Virus record (IMG/VR): IMGVR_UViG_3300036398_000569
Location: 1 to 36,201 of that record
Length of the DNA: 36,201 nucleotides
From: a virus
Direction: 5' to 3' (one strand)
A model generated the notes under the pieces. The model made no database searches, was not told where the DNA came from, and saw nothing but the letters and a program-made list of their open reading frames with translations. Positions 1 to 5,091 of the stretch are shown piece by piece. Position numbers and translations under genes: made by a program. Positions within the stretch are counted from its first letter, which is position 1. Every line of letters begins with the position of its first letter.

Positions 1-219
1 GACTCTCTTGCACAAGGCGTTAAGTACTTTACCGATGCTATGGGTATCTCTGCCCAAGAAACGGTAAAACAACGTAAAATGGAAGAGTGGAACGACATGC
101 TTACAGCATTTATTGACGACCCTCAATCTGAGACAAACCATCTTGTACTGGGTATGTCCTTAGACCAAAAAAGACAAGCAAGAGGGTTTTCTAAAGGTCA
201 GTCTATGACTTGGATTTGA
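1..219 (+). CDS. Terminase large subunit, C-terminal end (partial)
   Basis: Frame 1 is open from the first base to a TGA at 217-219, giving 72 residues that begin DSLAQGVKYFTDAMG and end in MTWI. The opening segment resembles the end of the phage terminase nuclease domain, where a D-x-L-A-x-G-V stretch follows the last acidic catalytic residue of the large (ATPase/nuclease) packaging subunit. The catalytic parts lie outside the window. In T7-like cyanophages the terminase is normally the last late gene, and the strong terminator just downstream fits that. The identification rests on a short tail sequence and on position, so another late gene is possible. Confidence 0.68.
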   Translation, partial: DSLAQGVKYFTDAMGISAQETVKQRKMEEWNDMLTAFIDDPQSETNHLVLGMSLDQKRQARGFSKGQSMTWI

Positions 220-220
220 C

Positions 221-241
221 AGGTCCCTGACTTATACAGGG
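221..241 (+). repeat. 21-bp imperfect repeat with dyad (copy 1)
   Basis: AGGTCCCTGACTTATACAGG plus one G lies directly after the terminase stop. It matches 5884-5904, inside the RNA polymerase gene, at 20 of 21 positions. Each copy contains the dyad CCCTG-7 nt-CAGGG. The TTATACAGGG part also resembles the initiation half of T7-type promoters (TATAGGGAGA), so a phage promoter is one reading and a processing hairpin another. The stretch 235-247 (TACAGGGGAAGGG) additionally recurs exactly at 6227-6239 in the same polymerase gene. Confidence 0.5.
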
Positions 242-270
242 GAAGGGAGGGTGGACCCGACTCCTGTGTT

Positions 271-305
271 GAGGGAGACAATCAAAAATCTCCCTCTTCT
301 TTTCT
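271..305 (+). terminator. Rho-independent terminator after the terminase gene
   Basis: A perfect 8-bp stem, GAGGGAGA (271-278) with TCTCCCTC (289-296), closes a 10-nt A-rich loop and is followed by the pyrimidine run TTCTTTTCT. It sits 51 nt after the terminase stop and would end the late transcript before thyX. Confidence 0.75.
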
Positions 306-389
306 ACGGTAAACCGAATAAGGTTTTATTTTTCCTCCCCATTAAACAAAATACGGTTATTTCCGTTTTACTACTGTCTGTCTAACTTA

Positions 390-1055
390 ATGAGTACCAC
401 CCACTCCGTTCAACCTTTGTCTCACTGCGTTCAACTGATCCACATCACACCCGATGCAGAAGAACTAATAGCTTACATGGCTAGAGTTTCTAACCCATCT
501 AATCAAAACAACACTAAGACAAGTGCTAAGTTAATTAGATACCTTATTGAACACAAACATTGGTCACCGTTTGAAATGGTGAACATGTGTGTACGAATAG
601 AAACTACTAGAAGTATAGCTGCACAGATCCTTAGGCATCGCTCCTTTAGCTTTCAAGAGTTTAGTCAGCGGTATGCACGGGTAAATGAAATACCTCAAGT
701 ACCTAACCTTAGAACTCAAGACCTAAAGAATCGTCAGAATAGTATTGATAACTTGGATGAGGTGCTAGCTAAAAAGTTTGAGTTTGAAATCAATAAACAT
801 TACCTGGATGCTTACCGGCTTTACACTGATATGGTTGATGCTGGCATTGCTAAGGAGTGTGCAAGAGATGTGCTTCCTTTGGCAGCTCCAACGAAGATGT
901 ACATGAATGGAACCATTCGGTCTTGGTTGCATTACTGTGACCTACGGACTGCTCATGGTACTCAAAAAGAACATGCACAGATAGCTGGTCAAGTACAAGA
1001 CCTGCTGTATCAACACCTTCCTAATGTTTGTGAGGCTATGTGGAATGATGACTGA
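390..1055 (+). CDS. thyX: FAD-dependent thymidylate synthase ThyX
   Basis: This enzyme methylates dUMP to dTMP using methylene-tetrahydrofolate, with FAD and NADPH as the redox partners. The ThyX signature R-H-R-x7-S-x-R-Y is complete as RHRSFSFQEFSQRY at residues 82-95. The C-terminal helix region RSWLHYCDLRTAHGTQKEHA (about residues 178-197) carries the arginine-rich dUMP-binding segment. At 221 residues it has the usual family length. The ATG at 390 is the first good start after the terminator; no Shine-Dalgarno sequence is obvious (CTAACTTA precedes it). Its last codons overlap the next small gene by 11 nt. Flavin-dependent ThyX is common in cyanophages and supplies thymidine for replication. 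Confidence 0.96.
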   Translation: MSTTHSVQPLSHCVQLIHITPDAEELIAYMARVSNPSNQNNTKTSAKLIRYLIEHKHWSPFEMVNMCVRIETTRSIAAQILRHRSFSFQEFSQRYARVNEIPQVPNLRTQDLKNRQNSIDNLDEVLAKKFEFEINKHYLDAYRLYTDMVDAGIAKECARDVLPLAAPTKMYMNGTIRSWLHYCDLRTAHGTQKEHAQIAGQVQDLLYQHLPNVCEAMWNDD

Positions 1056-1194
1056 ATTGTCAGACGATGATCTTGATGAGTTTGCCATCTTTTGGTGGGG
1101 ACCAGAAAGCGACAGTTTTACAGTCACTGAGGCAATTGAAAGTGGACAGATGACTGCTTTTATTCGTGCCCTTTCTACTTGGTTAACTGAGTAA
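1045..1194 (+). CDS. Small acidic hypothetical protein (49 aa)
   Basis: The frame starts with two consecutive ATGs (1045 and 1048) inside the end of thyX, shifted in phase, and ends at TAA 1192-1194. The product starts MMTELSDDDLDEFAIFWWG and is rich in D/E and aromatic residues, with no lysine. The overlap with thyX and the 8-nt gap to the next gene suggest translational coupling in one operon. No family is recognised. The gene is supported by its filling an otherwise empty interval in a tightly packed genome, and by the small acidic early proteins common in T7-like phages. Confidence 0.6.
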   Translation: MMTELSDDDLDEFAIFWWGPESDSFTVTEAIESGQMTAFIRALSTWLTE

Positions 1195-1202
1195 TTTTCT
1201 TT

Positions 1203-1436
1203 ATGTCTGATCTTTCACCTGCTGCACAAGCAATTCTGGATGCCTACCAGTTTGCACCAATCGAAGACCACCTTACGGCTGCTGCTGTCTTAAGAGCTGC
1301 TGCCGATCAAGTGGTCCCGTATGACGACTTAAAAGGTAGCGATCCTGATGCTTGGACACGAGACGACATTCGTTGTGAACTCCTCGCCATCGCCGCTGAA
1401 CTGGAGCAACTTAATGAGAGAACTAAAACTCAATGA
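1203..1436 (+). CDS. Conserved hypothetical cyanophage protein (77 aa)
   Basis: The product starts MSDLSPAAQAILDAYQF, then has a helical LTAAAVLRAAADQVVP segment and a C-terminal IRCELLAIAAELEQL helix. This is the pattern of a small alpha-helical protein family that I recognise in cyanophages but which has no known function. The ATG at 1203 follows TTTTCTTT rather than a Shine-Dalgarno sequence. Its end overlaps the start of the next gene (1414) in another phase. Cyanobacterial genomes carry similar short helical proteins, so it may be host-derived. Confidence 0.7.
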   Translation: MSDLSPAAQAILDAYQFAPIEDHLTAAAVLRAAADQVVPYDDLKGSDPDAWTRDDIRCELLAIAAELEQLNERTKTQ

Positions 1437-1743
1437 GTTCCACACACTCTATGTGACGTGGAAACAAGGCATCCCTTGGTTTGATCACCTGCTGCTTGGC
1501 CTGCTTGTCTGGATTGAACAATGGGTGATTGATAATCGGATTAAAACCGATTTAGACACCGCTATTAAGCAGTTTCATGCTGAGGTTAAAGCGGTTGAAC
1601 CTGATTACGTGACTCCTATTTACACAGAACAGCCCGGAAAGGGGTCTTTAAGCGTCTCTGAGCTGCGTTTAACCGCTCCTTGGTATAGAGAGGGCTTAGA
1701 AGGGGTAGAACGCGATACAGAGGCTTCTAGAGGGGTCTCATAA
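1414..1743 (+). CDS. Hypothetical protein (109 aa) with hydrophobic segment
   Basis: The ATG at 1414 sits inside the end of the previous gene; the frame is also open upstream, but only over that gene's coding sequence. Residues 20-40 (about GIPWFDHLLLGLLVWIEQWV) form an amphipathic or weakly membrane-inclined helix with two tryptophan clusters. The rest is charged and ends in an E/R-rich tail. No family is recognised. A membrane-associated function cannot be excluded, but the hydrophobic run holds D and E and is not a clean transmembrane helix. It is the last gene before the 750-bp structured region. Confidence 0.55.
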   Translation: MRELKLNEFHTLYVTWKQGIPWFDHLLLGLLVWIEQWVIDNRIKTDLDTAIKQFHAEVKAVEPDYVTPIYTEQPGKGSLSVSELRLTAPWYREGLEGVERDTEASRGVS

Positions 1744-2493
1744 AATCCGACAAAAATCTTTCTGGTCTATTAACGGATACGGCGGGGCGCACAACCCCCG
1801 TGTGGGGGTGGCCGTAGGCGCACGCGCGTTGTAACCCGCCCCCATGCCCGCTTAGCGCCGGTGCAACGCCCGCCCTCGCCCGTAGTAACCCGCGCACAAC
1901 GGGTGGTGGGCTGGCTCTGAACCGTGCTTGACCGGCTGAAACCGCCTGGCCTGCCTAGAATCTGGTGCGATCTGTTGCGCCTTCATTAGCACTGCTGATG
2001 AGACCGATAAGCAACGGTTATAACCACTGCGCTGCAACGGTTTAACGCCAGTCATCCACCACCATTGTGCCACTTCAACCGACTGTCCACCGCTCAACCG
2101 GCTCCAGAGGCTGTATGATGACCCTTGGATGAGTGGTTGATGATCTTGATCTCGACTCTCCCTGTTAAGGGGGAGGAGAGTCTCGATCTTCAATCACCAC
2201 TCACCACCTCGCCGAACCTTGACAACTGCATAAGCACACCGCTTCCGGAGCAACCGGTAGGCAGCGACGACCGGCATGGGTACTTGACCGGGAGGTGTGG
2301 TAGACACGTCACAGTGGCTCGTAGCCACTCGCCTGGCGCCGAGCCTCAGGCGCCTTACAAGTATGCTCAAGGCACCGGCCATGCCCTGCACCGACAGGCT
2401 GCCCGTTTGAGTCGGGCTATGGTCATTGCGATCACAGAGGTAGCTCGCTAGCTCGCAAGGTCGCAACACATTCCATCATTACACTTTCACAAC
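1744..2493. other. Gene-free, G+C-rich region rich in inverted repeats
   Basis: No convincing gene lies between the stop at 1743 and the ATG at 2494, a gap of 750 bp in a genome whose genes otherwise touch. Over 1781-1900 a hand count gives about 74% G+C, far above the flanks. Inverted repeats include CCCCC-GTGT-GGGGG (1795-1808) inside a wider GGCGGG/CCCGCC and ACAAC/GTTGT pairing (about 1781-1840), the palindrome GGTTATAACC (2016-2025), the long hairpin 2131-2202, GTGGCT-CGT-AGCCAC (2314-2328), GGCGCC pairs near 2335-2354 and a tandem TAGCTCGC near 2442-2457. GCAACGGTT occurs twice (2011, 2034). Frames on either strand here are short, basic and match nothing I recognise. A structured RNA, an origin or acquired DNA are the options. 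Confidence 0.7.
2131..2202 (+). repeat. Long imperfect hairpin (72 nt)
   Basis: The outer arm GAGTGGT (2131-2137) pairs with ACCACTC (2196-2202). The inner arm GACTCTC (2154-2160) pairs with GAGAGTC (2176-2182), with GATC-containing partial pairing between. The apex is CCTGTTAAGGGGGAG. There is no U-tract after it, so it is not a standard terminator. It is the strongest single structure in the gene-free region. Confidence 0.65.
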
Positions 2494-2727
2494 ATGCCTA
2501 CTTTCAACATTGCTCCTCGTACCTCTGATGCTGTCTCGTATCTGCAGGTTGACCCGTTCAACGGTGTTGCCTACGTTACGTTTGAGAACGGCTACGAGTA
2601 TGAGTACACCAACGTTAGCCGCCGGGCTATCATGAACCTGTTGCTCAATCCCAACATGTCGCTTGGGTTCTGGGTTAACAAGAACTGCGTTAACACTAAG
2701 CGTACTTCTTATCTTCAACTCGTCTGA
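2494..2727 (+). CDS. KTSC-like small protein (77 aa)
   Basis: The product runs MPTFNIAPRTSDAVSYLQVD and then has the pattern V-x-Y-V-T-F-x-N-G-x-x-Y-E-Y-x-N-V at about residues 26-43, followed by a helix and G-F-W-V-N-K-N. This resembles the KTSC domain, a short beta-rich domain found at the ends of nucleic-acid-associated proteins and as stand-alone phage proteins of unknown role. The ATG is preceded by the A/C-rich leader TACACTTTCACAAC rather than a Shine-Dalgarno sequence, a feature shared with the next two genes. It is the first gene after the structured gap and probably belongs to the early transcript. Confidence 0.7.
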   Translation: MPTFNIAPRTSDAVSYLQVDPFNGVAYVTFENGYEYEYTNVSRRAIMNLLLNPNMSLGFWVNKNCVNTKRTSYLQLV

Positions 2728-2744
2728 TCTTCAGTCCTGTTGGT

Positions 2745-2798
2745 TACACTTAAGCGTCACTTATCCGACGCTTTCCTGTAGCCTACAAGCTACACTTA
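2745..2798 (+). promoter_or_regulatory. Leader with two hairpins and TACACTTA motifs
   Basis: In the 94-nt gap before 2822, AAGCGTC (2752-2758) pairs with GACGCTT (2767-2773) and TGTAGC (2777-2782) pairs with GCTACA (2789-2794). TACACTTA occurs at 2745-2752 and 2791-2798. The region then runs A/C-rich to CATACAAC-ATG. A very similar arrangement precedes 3219, and a weaker one precedes 2494, so a repeated regulatory module is likely (promoter, processing site or translation element). Confidence 0.5.
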
Positions 2799-2821
2799 CG
2801 TTCACTTGCTTCACATACAAC

Positions 2822-3133
2822 ATGTCCAACATGCACACCGCTCTCGCTGCTCGCTTCACCGATGCAGATGAGATCAAGGACGTAGCCGAACACGGCTGCG
2901 CCGGAGGTGTCTCTGGCTTCATCTATTACTCCGAGACTGAGAAGTTCTTCGATGAGTATGAGGATGAGATCTACGATTACCTCAACGATTGCGGGTTCTC
3001 TATGAAGAACTTTGTTGACACTGGTTCTACTATCTCCACCCTCAAGAATGAAATGGTGTGGTGTGTAGTTGAGTGCTGGTGTCAAGCACAACACATGGGC
3101 AATGAGCTTGAGCGTGAGGCTCTCGCTGCCTAA
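2822..3133 (+). CDS. Conserved phage hypothetical protein (103 aa)
   Basis: The ATG at 2822 follows CATACAAC. The product starts MSNMHTALAARFTDADEIKD, then carries HGCAGGVSGFIYYSETEKFF (about residues 24-43), an acidic stretch EDEIYDYLND, and a cysteine-containing helix WCVVECWCQAQHMGNELE. The H-G-x-x-x-G-x-x-G-F-x-Y-Y-x-[DE]-T pattern is one I recognise from small uncharacterised proteins shared by many phages. It carries no catalytic motif I can name. The gene stands alone between two hairpin leaders, so it may be expressed separately from its neighbours. Confidence 0.72.
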   Translation: MSNMHTALAARFTDADEIKDVAEHGCAGGVSGFIYYSETEKFFDEYEDEIYDYLNDCGFSMKNFVDTGSTISTLKNEMVWCVVECWCQAQHMGNELEREALAA

Positions 3134-3180
3134 GCCTGACGATTACACTCAGGGATGCACAGCAATGTGTCTCCTTTTCT

Positions 3181-3213
3181 GTAGTCCTCATGACTACGTG
3201 TTCTTTACACTTA
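3181..3213 (+). promoter_or_regulatory. Leader hairpin with TACACTTA motif
   Basis: GTAGTC (3181-3186) pairs with GACTAC (3192-3197) across a 5-nt loop, followed by TACACTTA at 3206-3213 and CAACC-ATG at 3219. This parallels the hairpin and motif before 2822. The rest of the 85-nt gap (3134-3180) shows nothing else. Confidence 0.45.
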
Positions 3214-3218
3214 CAACC

Positions 3219-3470
3219 ATGGATGTCGTTACCCTCAGTCGCATCTGCCAGTATGATGGCAGTCAAGTAATTTGCGGTGTGTTTGAGAACATGGACGCAG
3301 TGCTTGAGCGTCTTCGTCTCACTGCTGAACACATGGACTCAGGTGATGAGTACCGCATTGAAATGTTCACTGTTAAATCTTATCTCAACCAGAAGAAAGA
3401 GACAGCTGAATGTCTCAAGTCTCGTGCTGAGTATAAGAAACGTCAACAACAATCAACGGAGAATAACTAA
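3219..3470 (+). CDS. Hypothetical protein (83 aa)
   Basis: The ATG at 3219 is chosen because it follows the leader hairpin and because the longer upstream frame would run through the end of the previous gene. The product starts MDVVTLSRICQYDGSQVICG, continues with a helical stretch FENMDAVLERLRLTAEHMDS and ends in a K/R/Q-rich tail. The mix of a short strand pair and a helix suggests a small compact early protein. No family is recognised. Its stop codon TAA overlaps the next ATG (TAATG). Confidence 0.62.
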   Translation: MDVVTLSRICQYDGSQVICGVFENMDAVLERLRLTAEHMDSGDEYRIEMFTVKSYLNQKKETAECLKSRAEYKKRQQQSTENN

Positions 3471-3613
3471 TGTCCAACATTGAATACCTACGTCAGCAAC
3501 TTGAGTATGCAGAAGAGCAACTCATGATCGCTGATGACATGTACACCAAGGTCACATGGGGCAACCGATGTGACATGCTTGAAGCTGCCCTTGCTGATGC
3601 TGAGGTAGCTTGA
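3470..3613 (+). CDS. Small helical hypothetical protein (47 aa)
   Basis: It starts at the TAATG junction and has a Shine-Dalgarno-like GGAG nine bases upstream, one of the clearer ribosome binding sites in the early region. The product MSNIEYLRQQLEYAEEQLMI... is almost entirely alpha-helical with heptad-like L/Y/L spacing, so a short coiled coil is likely. It ends at TGA 3611-3613, which overlaps the ATG of the following gene (TGATG). No family is recognised. Confidence 0.65.
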   Translation: MSNIEYLRQQLEYAEEQLMIADDMYTKVTWGNRCDMLEAALADAEVA

Positions 3614-3786
3614 TGCAGTACCAAGTTCTTTACACCAAGGGTCGTGATGTCTGTGCCTGTGAGTACGTAACTGCTCGCTCAGTTATGGAAGCATGGAGCA
3701 TGGGTGATGCACGAGCACAAGGACATGAGCGTGTCCTTGATGTTGTCCCGATGAACACACATCTGCACACTTACAAGGAGTTCTGA
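3613..3786 (+). CDS. Small hypothetical protein (57 aa)
   Basis: Start and stop both sit in TGATG junctions with the neighbouring genes. GAGG upstream of the ATG provides a modest ribosome binding site. The product starts MQYQVLYTKGRDVCACEYVT, with a short C-x-C pair at residues 14-16, and ends HTYKEF. The beta-strand then helix pattern (YQVLYTK ... ARSVMEAWSMG) is reminiscent of small alpha/beta early proteins, but no family is recognised and the two cysteines alone do not make a metal site. Confidence 0.62.
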   Translation: MQYQVLYTKGRDVCACEYVTARSVMEAWSMGDARAQGHERVLDVVPMNTHLHTYKEF

Positions 3787-3953
3787 TGACCTACTACATC
3801 AACCGTCAAGTTACTGGTCTTCGTGACCAAACATGTGATGAGTATGAATCACACATGGAAGCACACTTGATGATGCGTAAGTATCAAGTAGCCGATCATG
3901 GCCGTGCTTACTACTACTTGTCCACCACATGTAAGGAGAATTGGAATGACTGA
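3786..3953 (+). CDS. Small hypothetical protein (55 aa)
   Basis: It starts at a TGATG junction with AAGGAG upstream inside the preceding gene. The product starts MTYYINRQVTGLRDQTCDEY and has a histidine-containing middle (ESHMEAHLMMRKY), ending TCKENWND. Its beginning resembles that of the gene before it (short strand, turn, then helix), so the pair could be diverged duplicates, although identity is low by eye. Its own last codons hold the AAGGAG that serves the next gene. Confidence 0.62.
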   Translation: MTYYINRQVTGLRDQTCDEYESHMEAHLMMRKYQVADHGRAYYYLSTTCKENWND

Positions 3954-4059
3954 TGAAGAATACATGAAACAGATTGAACTGGAGTGGTCACGTATTGATG
4001 ATGACCCCGACATGTTTGATGAGCTTGCATTCTTTGAGGATCTTTTAACTGATGACTGA
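3946..4059 (+). CDS. Very small acidic protein (37 aa)
   Basis: The ATG at 3946 has a strong AAGGAG seven bases upstream and overlaps the previous gene by 8 nt. The product MTDEEYMKQIELEWSRIDDD continues with an acidic helix DELAFFEDLLTDD; about 40% of residues are D or E. It would mimic a charged surface and is a plausible small host-protein inhibitor, but that is inference from charge alone. The ribosome binding site and the overlap with the next gene (8 nt) support its being translated. Confidence 0.6.
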   Translation: MTDEEYMKQIELEWSRIDDDPDMFDELAFFEDLLTDD

Positions 4060-4237
4060 ACATTCCACTGCAATCAAAGTACCTACATTCCCTGATGAGT
4101 TTAAACCTATCATCAAGGTACTCAATCGTGCATGTTGTAATGATGACATTATGCAGCATGTAACTGAGGAGGAGGCTGGTCTTATTAGTGGCTGGCTTGA
4201 TGAATTTAAAGACCTTGCATTGGAGTTTGCTGAATGA
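4052..4237 (+). CDS. Small acidic hypothetical protein (61 aa)
   Basis: It overlaps the previous gene by 8 nt and the following one by 4 nt (ATGA). The product starts MTEHSTAIKVPTFPDEFKPI, has CCNDDIMQHVTEEEAGLISG in the middle and ends in a helix DEFKDLALEFAE. It is helical and acidic, with no known motif. The back-to-back overlaps point to translational coupling in a run of small early genes. Confidence 0.65.
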   Translation: MTEHSTAIKVPTFPDEFKPIIKVLNRACCNDDIMQHVTEEEAGLISGWLDEFKDLALEFAE

Positions 4238-4512
4238 CTGAAACACTTACTCGATCCCGTGAATGGCTGCTACTTAATGCAGTCGAAGCTTGGCTGCATA
4301 ACTACGAAAGTGTAGGTAATGTTGCTACAGTTGAGCAGTACAAACTACTGCGTAATGAGTTCCATGATGCGTACATGCAAACTTTGGGCATGGACGTAGT
4401 TGAGCACAGCGAAACACCAGTGGAACCCACACCTACAGTTACACCTACACGTACCACATCTACCCGCAAAGGTAAAACAAATGGTTCACAATCATCAGCC
4501 AAAGCTGTATGA
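4234..4512 (+). CDS. Hypothetical protein with T/P-rich basic tail (92 aa)
   Basis: A helical N-terminal half (MTETLTRSREWLLLNAVEAW to about residue 55) is followed by a low-complexity tail rich in threonine and proline (about residues 62-78), which ends in a basic S/K segment. Such a tail suggests a flexible linker or nucleic-acid-touching end. No family is recognised. The start is at an ATGA overlap with the preceding gene, and the tail overlaps the start of the next gene by 32 nt in another phase. Confidence 0.62.
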   Translation: MTETLTRSREWLLLNAVEAWLHNYESVGNVATVEQYKLLRNEFHDAYMQTLGMDVVEHSETPVEPTPTVTPTRTTSTRKGKTNGSQSSAKAV

Positions 4513-4642
4513 AGTCACGCTAAGTTCAGGCACTATTCATCTATTAGCGCCCGATTCTGAGTCTGCTGCATGGCTGGCTTTAGAATTGTCCCATGAACGC
4601 AACGACGAACTAATCAATGTGAGGCAATCCGATGAGTGGTAA
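4481..4642 (+). CDS. Conserved small cyanophage protein (53 aa)
   Basis: The ATG at 4481 is used because the conserved part YEVTLSSGTIHLLAPDSESA begins just after it; the frame is open further upstream but only within the preceding gene's low-complexity tail. The following segment AAWLALELSHERNDELINVR and the end SDEW recur in cyanophage small proteins as I remember them, without known function. A beta-hairpin followed by one helix is the likely fold. Its end overlaps the next gene by 11 nt. Confidence 0.7.
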   Translation: MVHNHQPKLYEVTLSSGTIHLLAPDSESAAWLALELSHERNDELINVRQSDEW

Positions 4643-4946
4643 GCGTTACTATCCCAACAACTGGGACATGTTCAAGGACGCACCAGATGAAGCATTTGAG
4701 CGTCATTCTTTTGAGGAAGTAATGGACTGGAAGGTAGCCGGTTGGGAGTTACCTTCGTCTGTATGTTGTATCATTCGTGTGCGTGACACCAAGACCTACA
4801 AGGTTCAGGAACACGTCTACATGCGTGAATCAGCAGCACAAAACAAGGTCAGGCAGCTCATGCGTACACCTGACATTGAGTTCACTGTTTGTGATCACGA
4901 TTCTATCCACCACCTTGTTATCGGACACCCTGACAATGACGACTAA
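4632..4946 (+). CDS. Hypothetical protein (104 aa)
   Basis: The product starts MSGKRYYPNNWDMFKDAPDE and has an E/F-rich helix, a strand VCCIIRVRDTKTYKVQEHVY (about residues 44-63), and an arginine-rich helix MRESAAQNKVRQLMR before an acidic end. The alternating strand, hydrophilic turn and strand looks like a small mixed alpha/beta domain. No family is recognised. Both ends overlap neighbours by 11 nt, as usual in this block. Confidence 0.65.
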   Translation: MSGKRYYPNNWDMFKDAPDEAFERHSFEEVMDWKVAGWELPSSVCCIIRVRDTKTYKVQEHVYMRESAAQNKVRQLMRTPDIEFTVCDHDSIHHLVIGHPDNDD

Positions 4947-5091
4947 AGTTTACTATCGCCGGTTGCACGAATTGTGTGCACAACTTCAGAATCATCCCCA
5001 TCGTGATGAGATCCTACAGCTGGCTATGGACCAGCTTGCTGATGACACCGACACTGTAGACTGCGCCTATGCCAACACCTGCACAAATTGA
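4936..5091 (+). CDS. Small helical protein (51 aa) before the RNA polymerase
   Basis: The ATG at 4936 lies inside the end of the previous gene. The product starts MTTKVYYRRLHELCAQLQNH and continues as helix, ending in a cysteine- and threonine-containing tail. It shares 23 nt with the RNA polymerase start, so ribosomes leaving this gene could reach the polymerase start. The function is unknown. It is the last of the run of tiny early genes. Confidence 0.6.
   Translation: MTTKVYYRRLHELCAQLQNHPHRDEILQLAMDQLADDTDTVDCAYANTCTN

Noticed and set aside
1990-2030. CTGATGA resembling a hammerhead ribozyme core near 1993
   Set aside because: The second core element GAAA is missing at the expected distance after the stem, so the catalytic core cannot form.
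1852-2193. 113-codon frame on the minus strand in the gene-free region
   Set aside because: Composition is R/Q/S-rich and low in normal hydrophobic spacing, it runs through the hairpins, and all other genes are on the plus strand.
2125-2451. 108-codon plus-strand frame starting at TTG
   Set aside because: It starts within the long hairpin, has no ribosome binding site and no recognisable domain.
1744-2493. tRNA gene in the structured gap
   Set aside because: No T-arm GGTTCRA or cloverleaf could be built on either strand by eye.
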